From: an uncultured bacterium
GTDB lineage: Bacteria; Actinomycetota; Coriobacteriia; Coriobacteriales; Coriobacteriaceae
Reading direction: 5' to 3'
Length of the DNA: 15,253 nt
Assembly: GCA_905216075.1 (NCBI GenBank)
Contig: CAJMSO010000016.1
Coordinates: 1-15,253, forward strand
A model generated the notes under the pieces. It was not told the origin of the DNA. It searched no databases and worked only from the letters and a program-made list of their open reading frames with translations. The position numbers and the translations under genes were made by a program. This document shows positions 14,293 through 15,253 of this stretch, one piece after another (within the stretch, counting starts at the first letter, position 1; each line of letters begins with the position of its first letter).

Positions 14293-14456
14293 CATGCATT
14301 TGAATAGAGCGGGCGACTCTCTTGGGGCCGTCTGCATGGCGTGTGCCTGGCGCGCGTGGCATTGCGCTCCGATTTCATGTCCGCACGAGCGCCTAACCTT
14401 ACGGCAATGTAGCCGCTTATGTAACAAGCGGCAAGCAACGGAGAAAGGCCCTAACC

Positions 14457-14949
14457 GTGTCAGCTGAAAAGACGCCGTGTATCTCGGCTATCGATACGAC
14501 GAACTTTGCGCGCCAGATTGTGCTGGACTTTGAGTTTGCGCCGGTGCCAAAGCAGCGCCAGCGACGTGGGCTGCGTAATGAGATTATCGAGGTCGGCGCC
14601 GTCAAGCTCGATTACCACGGCAACGTTATGGGCGAGTTCTCGCAGTTTGTGCAGACGGAATTTACCGAAGGCGTTGCGTTTTCCGTCCGCGAGCTTACGG
14701 GGATATCGGCCGTGGACACTGCGATGGCCGATCCGCTCTACATGGTAATCAAAAGGCTCAGCGATTGGATCGGTCGCTACTCCGCACAGGTAGTTTGCTG
14801 GAGCGGGGCGGACCGTCGACAGCTTTTGACCGAGTGCCAGGCAAAGCACATCGATCTTTCCGCATTTCCTACGGATTGGGCCGACCTGCAGGCGTTTTAC
14901 ACCTCGATCATGGACGTGGGCAGCCACGGGTGCGTCTCTTTGAGTGACG
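14457..14949 (+). pseudogene. DEDD-type 3'-5' exonuclease, truncated by a sequence junction
   Basis: About 163 residues of an RNase T/DnaQ-like exonuclease are visible. The first motif is D24-F-E26 in IVLDFEF, followed by NEIIEVGAVKLD and the ELTGIS stretch. A middle aspartate, D119, lies in CWSGADRRQLL. The family removes nucleotides from DNA or RNA 3' ends using two metal ions. After SLSDAA (near 14949) homology stops and the frame continues only as unrelated low-complexity residues to a stop at 15089. The third motif with its catalytic His and Asp is therefore missing. The start is GTG 14457 with GGAGAAAGG eight bases upstream. Either the gene is genuinely broken by recombination or the assembly is chimeric here; the exact junction cannot be fixed from sequence. 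Confidence 0.7.
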
Positions 14950-15112
14950 CGGCGACTAATCGTCAACACCGGCCTTTACACCATCAATCTGGCCGTGATG
15001 GGCTTTTCCTCCACCATGTCGCTGGTCAAGACCGACACTGTTTTCTCGCTGGCAAAGGGCTCACTGAGCTTCCTTGGCGGCTGGTATAAGCTGGCCATCG
15101 CGCTGGCCCGTC
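14944..15112 (+). CDS. Fragment of an unrecognised membrane protein
   Basis: A plus-strand frame different from the exonuclease frame opens after TGA (14941-14943), with GTG at 14944, and reads about 55 residues with strong G/C third-position bias. It contains hydrophobic stretches, NTGLYTINLAVMGFSS and SLSFLGGWYKLAIALA, typical of membrane helices. I do not recognise the family. GTG 14944 lacks a clear ribosome binding site, so the true N-terminus may lie elsewhere and the piece may be internal. The frame stays open to the window end, but from about 15100 on it is only the shadow of the minus-strand der fragment. Function unknown. Confidence 0.4.
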
Positions 15113-15253
15113 AGGGCGGACAGAAAGATGATCGGCGCGTAGGTGAGATAGCTGAGGTCGCGGCGGATCTCTGCCGTCTTCTCAGCCATGGTGTTCGTGT
15201 CCTTGTCCACAAGATCCCACTTATTCACGACGATGATGCTGGCCTTTCCGGCC
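15100..15253 (-). CDS. der: Fragment of ribosome-associated GTPase Der (EngA), second G domain
   Basis: Reading the minus strand from the window edge gives about 51 residues typical of the second GTPase domain of Der. These include VVNKWDLVDKD with the N-K-W-D guanine-specificity motif, then IRRDLSYLTYAPIIFLSALTGQR. Der acts in 50S ribosome assembly and is essential in most bacteria. The upstream part lies beyond the window. Downstream the homology stops after TGQR near 15100 and a stop codon soon follows, whereas an intact protein would continue with the rest of the G domain and a KH-like domain. So this is a cut piece of der, probably joined artificially or by rearrangement to the neighbouring sequence. 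Confidence 0.75.

Larger units (their letters stand above)
14000..14456. other. Gene-poor stretch with several hairpins
   Basis: No standard gene is seen in these 457 bases. Visible structure includes a short CATTTGG/CCAGATG stem (14039-14056), an imperfect stem around 14076-14113, a terminator-like hairpin (14246-14292) that overlaps a possible minus-strand small reading frame (14128-14271), and a perfect 7-bp GCCGCTT/AAGCGGC hairpin (14412-14432) just before the exonuclease ribosome binding site. Confidence 0.6.

Overview
The window looks like chromosomal DNA of a high-GC, anaerobic, gut-type actinobacterium. The Coriobacteriia, and a Collinsella-like organism in particular, are the best guess. 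This rests on the codon bias (third positions mostly G or C), the mix of Gram-positive ribosome binding sites with GTG starts, and an anaerobic, iron-sulfur-rich purine cluster. The taxonomic call is an inference; no rRNA or tRNA gene is present.

Left part (1-2667): a peptidase U32 family gene runs off the left edge on the minus strand. A RidA-family imine/enamine deaminase gene follows on the plus strand with a structured 5' leader. A strong bidirectional hairpin terminator separates it from a convergent YheO-type (PAS plus HTH) regulator gene. That regulator is divergent from the purine operon across an AT-rich control region of about 350 bases.

Centre (3019-12394): a probable operon of five co-directional genes: an NCS2 purine permease, the SsnA amidohydrolase, a YgfK-type flavin/iron-sulfur oxidoreductase, an RnfB-like four-cluster ferredoxin, and an XdhD-type fused iron-sulfur/molybdopterin hydroxylase. 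It ends at a Rho-independent terminator. This matches the core of the anaerobic purine/urate degradation locus known from E. coli (ygfK-ssnA-ygfM-xdhD) and from gut anaerobes. Purines would enter by the permease, be deaminated and hydroxylated or reduced by SsnA and the molybdenum enzyme, and electrons would pass through the ferredoxin and YgfK. The FAD subunit usually paired with the hydroxylase is missing and the ferredoxin sits in its place. The permease also has two membrane carboxylates of the characterised family replaced by glutamine.

Right part (12395-15253): after the terminator comes a perfectly phased 23-base tandem repeat of five units. It abuts the start region of an AAA ATPase/DUF4143 gene with intact Walker and PD-(D/E)xK-like motifs. 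This is the most system-like unexplained feature of the window. Beyond it lies a gene-poor stretch containing a possible small hydrophobic protein reading frame (minus strand) overlapped by a plus-strand terminator-like hairpin. Next is the front half of a DEDD 3'-5' exonuclease gene. The last 300 bases then switch abruptly to a membrane-protein fragment and a minus-strand fragment of the GTPase gene der, so the right end is rearranged or mis-assembled.
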